Shown: positions 1-10,968 of the stretch, one piece after another
Layout: each line of letters starts with the position of its first letter
How positions within the stretch are numbered: the first letter of the stretch is position 1
Assembly: GCA_000787465.1 (NCBI GenBank)
Contig: JSYX01000086.1
Span: 1 to 64,000 of the forward strand
Direction of reading: 5' to 3'
Source of the DNA: Thermomucor indicae-seudaticae
Lineage: Eukaryota > Mucoromycota > Mucoromycetes > Mucorales > Lichtheimiaceae
DNA: 64,000 bases
Translations under genes and position numbers: made by a program
The notes under the pieces: generated by a model
Seen by the model: only the letters and a program-made list of their open reading frames with translations
Told to the model about the DNA's origin: nothing
Databases searched by the model: none

Positions 1-146
1 TTAATCGTATGTTAGCGCAAATTCGGCTTGCAGTTGATGTAAAATGTATTTCGAGTGACGCAAATGTTCAATCAATAAACAGTATGATGAAGTAAAAAAG
101 CCACGCCACGTACGCACAGACCAACCAAATGTCGCTGGTCAGCTGC

Positions 147-305
147 ACAGTGCCCGCGCGATATATCGATAGTGTCCGTGACGAAAAAATGTGATCGTTA
201 TATCAAGAATATCGCTGTATCAAGCGGACATACACCTGCAAATCCGTGATTCAGAGGTCGATCGGTATATCGATTTCAAATATCGATATATCGCGCGGGT
301 ACTGT
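147..305. mobile_element. MITE with ~25-bp terminal inverted repeats (Tc1/mariner-like ends)
   Basis: Positions 147-171 and 281-305 are reverse complements of each other with a single mismatch. The shared end begins ACAGTGCCCGCGCGATATAT (second copy: A for the G at base 6). The 109 bp between them holds further ATATCGAT-type palindromes and no reading frame. The outermost bases on the right read ACTGTA, as expected for a Tc1/mariner-type end next to a TA target duplication. On the left the TA position has become CA. This is a short non-autonomous element. The terminal inverted repeat is read directly; the superfamily is inferred. Confidence 0.75.
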
Positions 306-561
306 ATTTCACGCTTCATGGCTCAGCTTGCTAAACTGCGATATAGAAGGGTAATACTGCAAAACTTTGGGATGATCTTTTGATCTCTTCCATGAATTGT
401 GCCTTCAACAGACTTATCATACTCATAACCGTTGATCCCTTTATTAAACTAAAAGACCTTTCCTTATACACGAATTCCCAGCATAAAACCGATATGACTA
501 GTATTTTCAAGCAGCAAAGATATTCGCAAGTTTATTCATTTGCAAATTGAAGAAGCGTTCA

Positions 562-878
562 TTATTCGGACGCATAGTATCGGTCATTGTCATCTGTTTC
601 AGGTCGTTGCTCGGCTCTCACAGGTCCTCCCTTGCGGCCACCGGCGCGTCCGCCTTTTGAAGCAATTTGACGCTACGAGGTTTCAGTGCTTAGCTTGTGT
701 TCTTCTTTCGCTGCTACACGGGTAAAACCAAACATACCTGCTTCTCAGGATCCATGCTGGCGAAACCTCTCTTTGAAGTACCGCCACTACCGCCACCACC
801 GCCACTCAGATTCTTTTGGTTTTCTTCCTCCGGGTAATTGTCAACAACATAATCATCTTGCTCTTGCTTGTCTCCCAT
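562..878 (-). CDS. KGG-repeat / Con-10-like stress protein (83 aa, one intron)
   Basis: Two exons, 738-878 and 562-672, joined across a 65-bp GTATGT..TAG intron, give an 83-residue hydrophilic protein. The N-terminal half is acidic and ends in a glycine run (residues 26-33). The second half has the signature GFASMDPEKQ followed across the splice by RQIASKGGRAGGRKGG. This is the KGG motif of Con-10/GsiB-type proteins, which accumulate during conidiation, desiccation or general stress and are thought to act as small hydrophilic protectants. The splice restores the motif exactly, which supports the model. A decayed gene is unlikely because both exons are intact. Its role in this fungus is inferred from the family. 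Confidence 0.82.
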
Positions 879-1546
879 TTTGTCGAATTTAGAGTAGCAA
901 GATCATACTTCCGGCAAAGCACATTTTTATATATAACCAAGTTTGCCATAAGAATGACGCTTCATTTTTTCATACGTCAGAGTGTAGTCTGATAAAAGGT
1001 ACTCGATTGGTTCGTTTACCCTGGTTTTCAATCTACTTTACATAAAAGTTTTTTCACACTGCATTTCGAAGCACAATGAGAGACTGATGCGAAACAGTTT
1101 TTTCAACACCGCCTAGTTGGTTTCTGAATTAGATTGTAAACAATTGCGTCATAGAACGATGATTCACTTTTCGCTTCCTTATGGAAAATAAAAAACAAAG
1201 GCATAGGAAAGATCGCGAGTTCCTTCCCTCCCATAGGCGCCAATAATCTTATTGTTGCTGTTCTCAGTTTCATGTTACACGATAAACTTCCCGAAGCTGA
1301 CTAAACCACAACTCGGTGGGCAAAAAATTCAAAAAGCGCCAAAGGGAACATGAAACGAGAGAGAACGGTATGCCAATTGAATTTCTGCTTGTTGGCAGCT
1401 GATGCCAACCATTCTGTCTTTCCATATATGGTGAAAGACCGAGTGTAACGGAGCAGAAAAGAAAGTTTGGCGTACGTTAAAAAGGCTGAAGTGGACTTTC
1501 TCTATTCTTGCTCTTTATTGGGGGGAGAGTGGGGGAGGTGGATACT
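879..1546. other. Intergenic: upstream of the KGG gene, downstream of the P450
   Basis: AT-rich sequence with no supportable reading frame. It should contain the promoter of the KGG gene (minus strand, start at 878) and the 3' end of the P450 gene. A G-rich stretch at about 1519-1540 is the only marked compositional feature. Confidence 0.5.
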
Positions 1547-3566
1547 TCAGTAAGAAACTGCGCGACATGACGTTTCATGCACTAATAAAGATCTTGGAAC
1601 GAAACGCGCCTCATAAGGAGGAGGCAAGAGAACCACCCCATGGTCAACCGGGCTCTCCAGATCGGGTAGGATGGGGTTGCCCTGCTTGTCTCGTGGAGGC
1701 TCAAGGTTACATTTTGCGAAGATGCGAACCAAGACATTAAACATTTGCACTTCCGCCTAAATAGAAAGGACATCAGTCGAACAAAGAAAGCGGAAGAACG
1801 GGTGTTATAGAGGATGCTCTTACCAGATGAATGCCCGGGCACACACGTCGGCCCCAACCAAAGACAAAATGATCTCGCTCTTGAAGCTTCCCGTTTGCTG
1901 CAGCGGCCATGGTCCGCTTGTTATGCATGAATCGCTCTGGCATAAACTTTTCCGGTTCAGGATAAATGTTCGGATCACGGTGCATGGCATACGTGTTTGG
2001 GAGAATGCAGGTGCCTTTGCGAATCAGATAGCCGTGGAAATTGACTAATACAGAAACCTTTCGGTCAACCGTAGATAGCAAATCTCCGTATGATCACTTA
2101 CTGTCCTCTTTCGTGACATGGAAAAATGAAAAGTACTGAATAGGCTTGTACCGAATACATTCCCGTTGTACAGAGTTCAGGAACGGAAACGCATCGCGTT
2201 CTGAGAAGTCTGGCAGGCGCTTATGCTCATGAACGAAGTCGTCAATCTCCCGCTGGATCTTCTTCTGAACTTCGGGATAATGCAGCAGAACAGCCAGAAT
2301 CCATCCTGTCGTTACAGCCGTGGTATCTGTGCCGCCTGTAACGAGATCACCTGCATGACAAAATTTCTTGTTTAATACAGGTCATATGCAGAGAGAATTC
2401 TGGAACAAACCTGCAGTGACCAATATATCGTCATTATCCAAGCCATATTCTTCCTTCATGTGATACAGCCGCTTGAACAGATTATCTTTATCCGATTCGA
2501 GAGCATCGCGTACAAGACGGTGAAACAGCGGATCACGTTTTGTCTTGATGAAGTGCTCGAATCGTCTCTCACGTCGAAAGATAACATCCAGAAACGACAG
2601 AATGGGCAGGAAGGAGCTGAAATCTTCGGTAAGACCTCCCAAGTACACGGCTTCTTCCACAAATTCAACAATGCTTTCAAACAGCGGATCATCGAGCGAG
2701 TCGATATGCTGAGCAAAACATGTCTCCAGGATAAAGTTCACAAATGAGCGCTGTAAAATCCGCCGTGGGTTTACGCTCCCATGTCGGGCCGTTAAACCGA
2801 TAAGGCTTTCAACTAATTGATCCGCTTCCCGTTGATGCACATCGCTAAAGTGTGAAACCATGTGCGGGGACAAGATAGAAAGCGCTAAAGATGCGGGACG
2901 GGCAGCCGTTAGTCGTTATCTTCTAAATACACCGCGTCCTGCATTATTTACCTGCCGATCTCGTATTCCTCCATTTCTTGTCATGCTTCGCCATAACAAT
3001 TCCTCTAAAGAAATGTTTATTTATATGTTGATTTAAAAACATTCGTGATGAAGTGTACTTACTTTCCGCCGAGCGCGTAATAGCGCGTAGAAAATGTATG
3101 AAACGGTCGGTCAGACGCAACAGCTCCTTTGGTTACCAGAAGTTCCTGGGTCAGCTGCGCATCAGACAGAACCACCCAGGGCTGTACGCCCATCTGCACG
3201 CGGATAATTGGACCTAATATAGACAGTGAATACACAGATCACGATCGTTCCCCTCCCCCCAGCCCAACCCTTTGGAGACCAGCATACCAAGTTCCTTTGC
3301 CCAATCTGCGAACTGTAAACCTGGCAACTTCTTGAAACAGAATAAATGACCTTTTTTCCCAGTTAGTTAAACAGGAGAAGCCTGAATCACAGAAATCGCG
3401 CACCAAAGTAAAAGACATTGCCTTTCGGCGTCGGTATGGCGCTCAGGCCCGTTTGGTTCTTCCTGGAAGACGACCATAGACCGTACAAGGCAAAGCCAGT
3501 AACTGCCGTCGCGGTAACAACGGAGATCAGTTGTCGACGTTCGTAGGGAGTGCTTAGAGAAAACAT
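1547..3566 (-). CDS. Cytochrome P450 monooxygenase
   Basis: A multi-exon P450 with a complete domain order. The N terminus starts at ATG 3566 with one membrane anchor (about residues 11-30, SVVTATAVTGFALYGLW). Later exons encode GPIIRVQMGVQPWVVLSD and HMVSHFSDVHQREADQLV, then the I-helix oxygen-binding motif TGGTDTT (near 2330), the K-helix ExxR as ECIR (near 2170) and the heme-ligand loop FGWGRRVCPGIHL (near 1830), whose Cys binds the iron. It would be an ER-anchored, NADPH-P450-reductase-dependent oxidase; the substrate cannot be told. Estimated length is about 500 residues, normal for the family. An in-frame upstream TTG at 3602 is not a credible start. No neighbouring biosynthetic genes suggest a cluster. 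Confidence 0.9.
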
Positions 3567-3881
3567 GACGAATGCAGGAAGTAGGAATTCTGGAAAACGC
3601 AAAGGATTTTATATCATCTTGGAAGTTCCGAGTGTGTCCGCCAAGTCTGACACATGGTTTTCCGAACGACGGGAAAATGCAGGGTAATATAACACTTTTG
3701 GTGAGTCAGATGGGTGGAACCAGCCCGAAAAGAGAACTTATGACTTTTACTGGATGCTTCTAGCGAACGTGGAGTACACAAGGGTCGGGAGCAGACACAA
3801 AGAAAATATGGATTGGGTATGGTACAAGGTTATCGCATCCTCTGGCTGCCTTCTCTTCTATTGAGAACACCGTCTTCTGAA
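3567..3881. other. Intergenic between P450 start and NIPA gene end
   Basis: Both neighbours are on the minus strand, so this stretch carries the P450 promoter and the NIPA gene 3' UTR. A short plus-strand ORF (3572-3763) has no recognisable content. Confidence 0.4.
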
Positions 3882-5251
3882 TCAGAGCCCATGCTCCTCG
3901 TGCATCTCTGTTAAATCAACGGCTTCCTCATTTTCCAAAAGCGTAGCTTCGCTCATTAACAAGTGCTCGTCTTCATCCAATCGCCTTCGGGATCTAGTGG
4001 CGCCAGCGCCTCGAGCAATGGAGTCCAGCAGATATACACCGCTGAAGATGATGATAAATCCAGATATGAGTGACACGACGTAGACGGGACTGTCGACATT
4101 GAAGCCTTGAAATAGAATCGTCGAAGCTGTGATCGTGGCTGTAGTAAAGCAGACGAAATAGATAGGATTGACGCTAAATATAAGCCTTCCTTTTAGCAAA
4201 CTACAGCAGGAGACATTCGGTACGATACTTACACATTGGTAGAAAATTGCTCAAGTGCCTTGTTAAAATAGTTCATTTGGGTCACGATGCAAACGGCCAC
4301 GACAGTGCCAAATGCATAAGTCGAGGGATGCGTGAATTGGTTATTACCAGCAAACGTAAGTTTGAGTGCGATGCCAAATGCTTTGATGGACATGACCGAA
4401 ACAGAGCCCACAAGCGAGCAAATGGAGATATATACAAATGGATTCTTTTTGCCATATTTTGGCACCATCTTGTAGATCATGAGCAGACTGACAAGCACTA
4501 CCACAGTACAATAAGCCATGAATCCTACAATAAGGTGGAGACATTGGCATTCATTGTTTCTCGGGCTTTTGCTGTTGCATTCGATTTATTACCTGGCTGC
4601 AATGCATAAAACAAGAGCTCGTCGATCGATGTCACGTTCTTGTCCTCTGGCGCGTGCACGACCACAATCACAGCACCGACCACGGACAAAAGACAGCCTA
4701 TCCTGCCAATGGGTCCGAGTGTCTCTTTAAGGAATGTCGATGCAAAAATAGCGCTATCAGCAATCTCGCCTCCAGATCAGTAAGCCATCAATCGAACTGA
4801 GACCTTTGTCTTTATGCTCACCCAAGAATGACACTCAATGCACCCAAAGGAGTGACCAAGATCGCCGGGGCAAAGGAATATGCGGAGAAATTGAGTACTT
4901 CTCCGGCCGCCACTGACCTGGTATGTTAGTAACACTTGATCTGCCTATGCTTTGGGATCCAAACAACGACTTACTTGTACCCATTCCGGCCCACCAGAGC
5001 CAGTTCCTCAAGTAATGATGCTTGCCGTCTGCAGCAGACACGCCTATTGACAAACACAAGTACGCTTGTCCGTCAGCTCTCCTCCTTCTCTTCGTGGTGT
5101 TCAAGGGGGGGCGGGAGCACTAGACTGCTGTCCTTTTACCATGGTGTCGTTGCGTGTTCATGAGTCCCTTTTTCGTTATGATAAAAGACAAGCCGATAAA
5201 GACGCTTGAACTCATGGCCAGGATGAGGCCAATGTATTTGTCTTGAAGCAT
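3882..5251 (-). CDS. NIPA-type magnesium transporter (DUF803), multi-pass membrane protein
   Basis: The start at 5251 opens with [16 protein letters not shown], which runs into a first membrane helix and SFIITKKGL. Further exons give [31 protein letters not shown] (typical of the family), [17 protein letters not shown], and the near-diagnostic [14 protein letters not shown] followed by [14 protein letters not shown]. The last exon ends with one more membrane helix and an acidic cytosolic tail ([18 protein letters not shown]). NIPA proteins move Mg2+ across the plasma membrane or endosomes and belong to the drug/metabolite transporter fold. About eight or nine membrane segments are seen, as expected. 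At least five short introns are needed; exon borders near 4200, 4520 and 4940 are clear from frame changes. The family assignment is strong; ion specificity is inferred from relatives. Confidence 0.9.
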
Positions 5252-5825
5252 GACTCGGTAAAATGAGTGGACAAGGGAATGACAACTGAAATGAAAGAAA
5301 GGAGAGAAAGACAGTAGGAGAGGAAAAGAACGGCTAGGACGCGCGGGCCCGTCGAGGGGTCTTGTACTTTACAAGTTGCAAAGGTCGAGAGACTTGGATC
5401 TCGCTTTGGCCCACAGGGAAAATTTGGCAATTGGCCATGATTTGGCTCTTTGTGCCAAATCCCCGCCCAATTTTTGTTTGTAACACCTCGAGCAGAAAAT
5501 GCAGTCAAGCATTGTTATCGTTTGCATGCCTGATCTGCTCAGTGTACAGATTAATCATTTCTTATATACTCGCCATTGTGCAGCTAATATGTTTTTGTTT
5601 GAAGCCGTTATTAATCGGGATCATTGCGCACCAATATCCACTGGTCTTGGCGAATTCATTCGTTTAATCATAAGAAGGATGATATATAACTGCAACAAAA
5701 ATATAGAGGAAATGTGTAGCACTAACGGAGATCTACATGCAAACAAGGGAAAAGGTATTATACAAGCGGAAGAGAAATGGTTGTATGAGTTAGAAGAGGA
5801 GAAGGGTGTAGGCAATAGGGGGAAT
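5252..5825. other. Intergenic: promoter side of NIPA gene
   Basis: No frame on either strand has recognisable content. The ORFs here overlap each other and lack splice or family support. The NIPA promoter should lie within about 5252-5500. Confidence 0.4.
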
Positions 5826-6215
5826 TTAGCACGGGCAAAAATCTGTTGAATGCGGTCCAGCACAGTTGGAGCACTTGGTCTTTCGGCCTTCCTTGTCTTG
5901 GGAAGGTGGAGAATTCTGTAATCCAAAGAGCGAAAAATGGAGCGTTGGCATCAAATTGGGTCGAGGAAAGGCGCTTAAAATGGAGCTCTCGGTTACGATG
6001 TCAGGATCTGGACCATGGCTTTGTCGGTTACTGCTGTAGGTATCCGCTGTGGACTTGACCTGGGGATGCGCACGGATGGCAGAAACAGAAAAGGGCTGCT
6101 GCTGACGCTTGATCACTGCAGCTGAGAACGACCCGATTTGCTTGGCAAACCGATCACGTTTGGACGTGGAATTGAAGATGGAATTGAACAGTGGTAGACT
6201 GCTAAGAATCGTCAT
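5826..6215 (-). CDS. Unrecognised 129-aa ORF with a C-terminal Cys/His cluster
   Basis: A single-exon frame with an ATG at 6215 in fair context (G at -3). The product is Ser- and Asn-rich and basic near its N terminus (SKRDRFAKQIG, VIKRQQQ), without a clear signal peptide. It ends in KCSNCAGPHSTDFCPC. The spacing Cys-x2-Cys-x3-His-x4-Cys resembles a CCHC zinc knuckle but is one residue short of the canonical Cys-x2-Cys-x4-His-x4-Cys. I do not recognise a family. It lies between two solid minus-strand genes with room for its own promoter. It could be a small lineage-specific gene or a chance ORF; no function is assigned. Confidence 0.3.
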   Translation of the reverse strand: MTILSSLPLFNSIFNSTSKRDRFAKQIGSFSAAVIKRQQQPFSVSAIRAHPQVKSTADTYSSNRQSHGPDPDIVTESSILSAFPRPNLMPTLHFSLFGLQNSPPSQDKEGRKTKCSNCAGPHSTDFCPC

Positions 6216-6657
6216 TGCTGTGTCAAGTCTTCCAGTAACGAAGAAGAAGAAAAGGAAAAAAACGTGGCAAAAAGACTCAGGAACAGATTCTGCTTTAAAG
6301 GGTCTTCAAAAGACGGCAGGCTACGCACAGCCATCTTTTCTGGTGACCCGTGGACTTCCGATATGATTCATCCTGTTCCGGCAATCCCTCTAGCATCTCC
6401 CCGAATTTTTTCAATCATAATTTTAGCATGCCATTGTGGGGCAAATTCTCATTTCAAGCAAGCCTTTTATACTTTCGGTCCGTGCTTCTGTTGGGGAACA
6501 ACACGCCACCTTTTTTTTTTTTTTTCATCACTTGCTTCACTGCTTTTGTTGTCATGGCCACTGTGGTCTCGGACATAGTTTAACCGATCCGATCGGGAAA
6601 AAACAGTAGCCAATTGGCTTTTTCTTTTCCTTTTGTTTCTGTCATACACATGGTACA
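6216..6657. other. Intergenic with a 15-T tract
   Basis: Non-coding on inspection. It has a purine-rich stretch at about 6239-6265 and a run of 15 T at 6511-6525. The phospholipase D gene ends at the right edge, so part of this is probably its 3' UTR. Confidence 0.4.
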
Positions 6658-9600
6658 TTAAGTATACAATTCTTCAGTCAGGTCGCTAATAATTGGGATC
6701 ACTTGTCCTTGAAGATCTTCATCTTTCAAGAACTCAGTAGGGAACTCGACGAGGTGGCCACGGATGCGGCCAAGCTGTTCCTGAATGACCGAAACGGGCA
6801 TTTCTGGGTCCCAGACGTGGCCAATATCAATCTTGCTTGGATCCGGGTAGAATTCCTTGTATTGCTCCCAGGTGGTTACTATAACAGCATACGCGTGCTG
6901 TTGAGTAACAAAGTCCAGTTTGTCCTGTACTTTTTGTCAATGCTTTTTACCTGTATCATCCGGTACGCAATGGAAAACTTGACGGAAGGCGTCTGTGTTT
7001 GTGGCAGCTGTTTCGTTCCAGAGGGCTAATGTCTCCTCGTCAAGCGGATCCATGACAAGACGGTCCTCCTCGGACTCGGTATAGTCGATCTGAGGGACTG
7101 GCAACGGGCGCATGGCATCCGTCACCTCATCAAGCGACTGCGACGGGACTAATCCAAGATGTTCCTTCCACAGCTGACGTCGGAGTGTCGCTGCAAAACG
7201 AGCTGCCTCGTACTGTGTAGGTCGAAAAGGTTGTGGTTAATGTATGTTGGGAATTGGTTGCATTTCTCAGTCAACGCACGTATTCACCGTTCATTCGGGA
7301 TGGTATCATGTCTTGGTCTTCAATAAGCAAGGCAATTTCTGAGTCGCGGTCACCACACTGGGATCGGTCATTCAAGTTGGCAGAACCCATAATCACGAGA
7401 CGGTCTAGCCCATGCATTCCTGATTAGATATTGAACAGCATAGGCACGTTTTCGGGACATACCATCAGCGATGAGTAGCTTGGCATGGATATAAAGTTCT
7501 TCGGTGACAAAGTCGCTGTTCTTAAGATCTCCATCATATTCCTCAGCATCAGACACGCGGGCGAATTCGACTTCGTCTTCGACGGTGCTGGAAGGAGTGA
7601 AACCAGCCTGTTGAGCGAGCAATTCTTCGATCTTGGATCGCTTGATGATATCATGGCTTCTTAAGCTGTAGAAGCGGATATAGTCGCTCGGTTCAATGCC
7701 AGCTTCCCTGAGCTTTTCGAGGATGCTACGTCCGCCGCGGCAAATGGAGATGTACTGGTAGTGCATGACCAATCTACAGTTTGGCGCGTTTCAACATATC
7801 CTGCTCTCTACTTCTCCAGTCTTGTATATCAGTTTACCTGGCTGTGGCCGCATCATCGGTACTGAGATCTGCTGGGAAGGCAGGCATGAGCGGCATAAGG
7901 ACAAAGACCTTGAAATTTTCACGCTCTTCATGAGCTCGGATGATCCTCTTTACAATGGCTTGACCGATCTGATTCTTCAGGACGTAGTCCTCGTCATCTT
8001 CGGTTGATGTGACTAGAGAAAACTTTGCGTCAAATTCGGTGCCACTTCTGGAAGGGTCCTTCCACTTACTAAAGAACTGGTTTTCAATATAGACATAGTG
8101 TTTGGCTTCCAAAATGGCAGCAATATATGCAGTTTGGATGGATTTTTCGGTCTCTTTTAGACCGAGACTCCATTCACAAGAGCTACGAAGAACTTGAGTG
8201 CGGCATGTCCCCTTGATATGACGAGTACCATGCACAAAGCGATGTGCCCTGTGAGCTGGGACATCGTCTTCGTCCTCAGGGATAGAGAACTGCTGATGGT
8301 GTCCGAAACCGCCGAGGGCCGGCCTCAAGAAAAGGACGCGCTCATCGTCCATGTTCTTCTTATGCTTGATGTAGTTCCAGCGCTCGCAGAAGTGACGCGC
8401 CACGTCAAGTACGGGTCCACCAAGCTACACGCCCGTCGTTACCCACTGTTACCACCATCCAGTTTGCTGCGATTGTTGTGAGACCTACCATACACAAGGA
8501 GATGTCGTGCCATGGCATACGTGGTACGACAGACTTGTCGATTAAACGTAGATCCCATTGTTTCACTGCAAGTGGCACGGTCACGTTAGCAAAAAGTGAT
8601 CATGGCCATCATGTCAACGTGTGTTCTTACCATCTTCAAAGTCACGCACGCGGGCATCGCTGTAATCCTGACCTAAAACAGTGTCAATATCCAGGCGGTT
8701 TTCAGTTTATATATCTTATCGAGTACCAGGGAAGACCTCGAGGCCCGACGGATCAGTAAAGTCGGCCAGGCGATGGTCATGAGTATCCCAGCGACTGTAA
8801 AAAAAAAGAGAAGATCAGTGTATGCAGAAATCGAAGGAAACATGACTTACCCATAGCAAAGGTCGATACCACCGAGGAAAGCAATACGGTTATCGACAAC
8901 AAGGTACTTGTCATGATGAGACCAGAAAGCACTCATACCCTTGAGGCTGAAATCGGGGGATCGTTGTACTAGTATGGACGTCTTAGCTCACTCTTTTACA
9001 TTCCAGCATTTCTAGATATTTACCAATAATATTTTCATGAAGAGCCTCGAGCGTTTCTTTTGTATGCTTACTATCAATGGTCAACGCAAACTCGACTTCC
9101 TACAAGGACGCGTAACCCACTGTTAGTTCCCTATCAAGCGCAATTACTTTTCTCAGCACAATACCTTATAAACGATCACAAAGATCTTGACGCCTTCCTC
9201 AGCTTTTCTCTTCAGTAAAGCGTCGATCCGGTACTCAGGGTACTTGGCAGGCGGCCTGCGGAGATACTATCGAAGAAGTGAGTGGGCATGATAGCTATGC
9301 TTTGGTGTACTCTGCTTTCGATACAAACGAGTTCGGGCGACTAGCAAATTACGCGCTATGTTAGTGACGAGCGACAATGATGCGCTTTTTAAAGCAAGCT
9401 TACGAGCCACCAGTCTTCGATAAAGATGGAGTGACGCGCGCTTTCGATCGCCTCGGAAACAGCCCTGTATCGGATACCTTAGCTTTTTGAATGGTATACG
9501 ATCTTATCAGTTATACTTGCCAGCAATAGTCATGGCCATCGATGAAGTATTTTACTTGTGCTTCGTGACGGACAGGAGCAAAGGACCCGTAACGATGGAA

Positions 9601-9684
9601 CGTTTGAGTGAACTCTTCCTCGCGCTTCTCCTCATCATCATCGCCTTCAAATAGTTCAGCGATAAAGTTTGCAATGAAAGCCAT
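6658..9684 (-). CDS. Phospholipase D, two HKD motifs, no PX/PH domain
   Basis: About 10-12 short exons encode a protein of roughly 800 residues. The start at 9684 gives [19 protein letters not shown]. Next come [19 protein letters not shown], then the first catalytic HKD motif in [14 protein letters not shown] (near 8900) and [10 protein letters not shown]. The middle has [33 protein letters not shown] and [10 protein letters not shown]. The second HKD is [10 protein letters not shown] (near 7480), followed by [20 protein letters not shown]. The stop is TAA at 6658-6660. PLD hydrolyses phosphatidylcholine to phosphatidic acid and choline; both HKD motifs form one active site. The protein starts almost directly at the catalytic part, so the PX and PH domains of Spo14/PLD1 proteins are absent. 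Its membrane targeting must differ from Spo14; how is unknown. Confidence 0.93.
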
Positions 9685-9767
9685 CCTGTTACAAGACGAA
9701 GAGAAAAAGAGAAGAGAAAAGGGATCCTTTTCTTAGTGCGCTTCCTTTTTCTTTTCAACTAATAATG

Positions 9768-9775
9768 CTTTTATA
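9768..9775 (-). promoter_or_regulatory. TATA box of the phospholipase D gene
   Basis: The minus strand reads TATAAAAG here, about 85 bp upstream of the PLD ATG at 9684. That distance is plausible for a fungal TATA element with a short 5' UTR. Assignment is by sequence and position only. Confidence 0.45.
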
Positions 9776-10246
9776 ACGTTTTCCATAAGCCCCGCTCCGT
9801 CGTGTAACTCTTTGCTTCACCTTGACCTTCTGTATCACCAAAGTCCAAATTGTCAATTGGATCCATTCGGAACAAGCAAAGGAAACATGCTTACCGTTTC
9901 AAAAATGGATCCCGAAACAACAAGCTTAACCTGACCGGACGATATCTTCTCACTAACCATAGACTTTCTTGCAGAATGCCTCTGAATTTTGTTCATTAGC
10001 GGAGCCTCAAAGATGAAATCATGGTGAGCAGTAGTAACTCGATCCGAAAGGGCAAGGAATGCAATGATTGTTTCGTGGTACATGAGCGTAACCAAAGGCC
10101 AGACACGGTGCCCAAGAAGCGTGTCTTTGCAGTTTCCAGCCCGCTTCACATTCATCAATGCAACGGAACTGTTGGCGGAGTTGAGTTGGCTTGTGTCGCA
10201 TTTTCGTATTCTGCTTTCATCCTTTCCCTTCTTCTGACAGGTCGCC
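9776..10246. other. Divergent promoter region between PLD and an EF-hand gene
   Basis: The genes on either side are transcribed away from each other. A 131-codon minus-strand ORF (9853-10248) has no recognisable content and overlaps the start of the EF-hand gene, so I treat it as chance. The sequence CTTCTGACAG just before the plus-strand ATG could be a 5'-UTR splice acceptor. Confidence 0.4.
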
Positions 10247-10830
10247 ATGAGTAGCTCGTCTTCTCAAGTGAACGAAGAAGAACTGGAAACTTTAAAACGG
10301 GGTAACTAGGAGCATCTGCCACCAAAGAAAAGAGAATAAACAACGTAGGCATTTTAGCGTTTGGTCTGTACGATCGCGACGGTGATGGCACCATCTGCGC
10401 AAAAGAGTTTGGCGACATTCTGAAAAATCTGCACGTCGCTACACAACCAGACGATATTGAAGCCATTGTAAGATCAATAGACAGCAATAAAGACGGACGG
10501 ATAGATTTCGAAGAATTCGTGGAGGCCATGGCGCGGCATTTGCCTTTGTCACAAAAGCAACCCCCGCCCAAGAGCCGGACGTATCCTCCTTCGTTGAACG
10601 ACAGTAAACATATCAGCGTTCACGAGGAGGACGAGTTATTGGAATGTTTTCGCGCATTTGACAAGAACAATGATGGCTTCATTAGCCGTCAGGAACTCGA
10701 AGAGGTCATGTCAAGACTGGGTGAAAACCTGAGTCCTCAAGAGATTAGCGATATGATGAACGAAGCGGATACAAACAAGGATGGGCAAATTGACTTTAAG
10801 GAATTTAAAAAGCTAATACCGCCCTCATAA
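10247..10830 (+). CDS. Calmodulin-like protein, four EF-hands (175 aa, one intron)
   Basis: Exon 1 is 10247-10301 and exon 2 is 10358-10830; the 56-bp intron (GTAACT..TAG) splits an alanine codon and restores LKRAFGLYDRDGDGT. Four calcium loops are visible at about residues 24-35 (DRDGDGTICAKE), 60-71 (DSNKDGRIDFEE), 120-131 (DKNNDGFISRQE) and 156-167 (DTNKDGQIDFKE). All have acidic residues at loop positions 1, 3 and 12. A basic, proline-rich linker (about 77-100) separates the two EF pairs and is much longer than in true calmodulin. The protein is therefore a calmodulin-like sensor, close to a centrin/CML layout, not the canonical 149-aa calmodulin. Targets are unknown. Confidence 0.88.
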
Positions 10831-10968
10831 CATCTTCTTTTGTACCATACTAGTGCTTAGCGAAATAGATCCCCTGCATGGACAAGCTAAATGTATTCGT
10901 ACAGTAATTATAATTAAAAGAAACCAACAATGGTGTGTAGATGTGGGTATAATAAAACGAATTGGATC

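Noticed and set aside
3567..3602. N-terminal extension of the P450 to position 3602
   Set aside because: The codon at 3602 is TTG; the first ATG in frame is 3566, followed by a normal membrane anchor.
9853..10248. 131-codon minus-strand ORF
   Set aside because: It overlaps the start of the EF-hand gene, sits in a divergent promoter and shows no motif or splice support.
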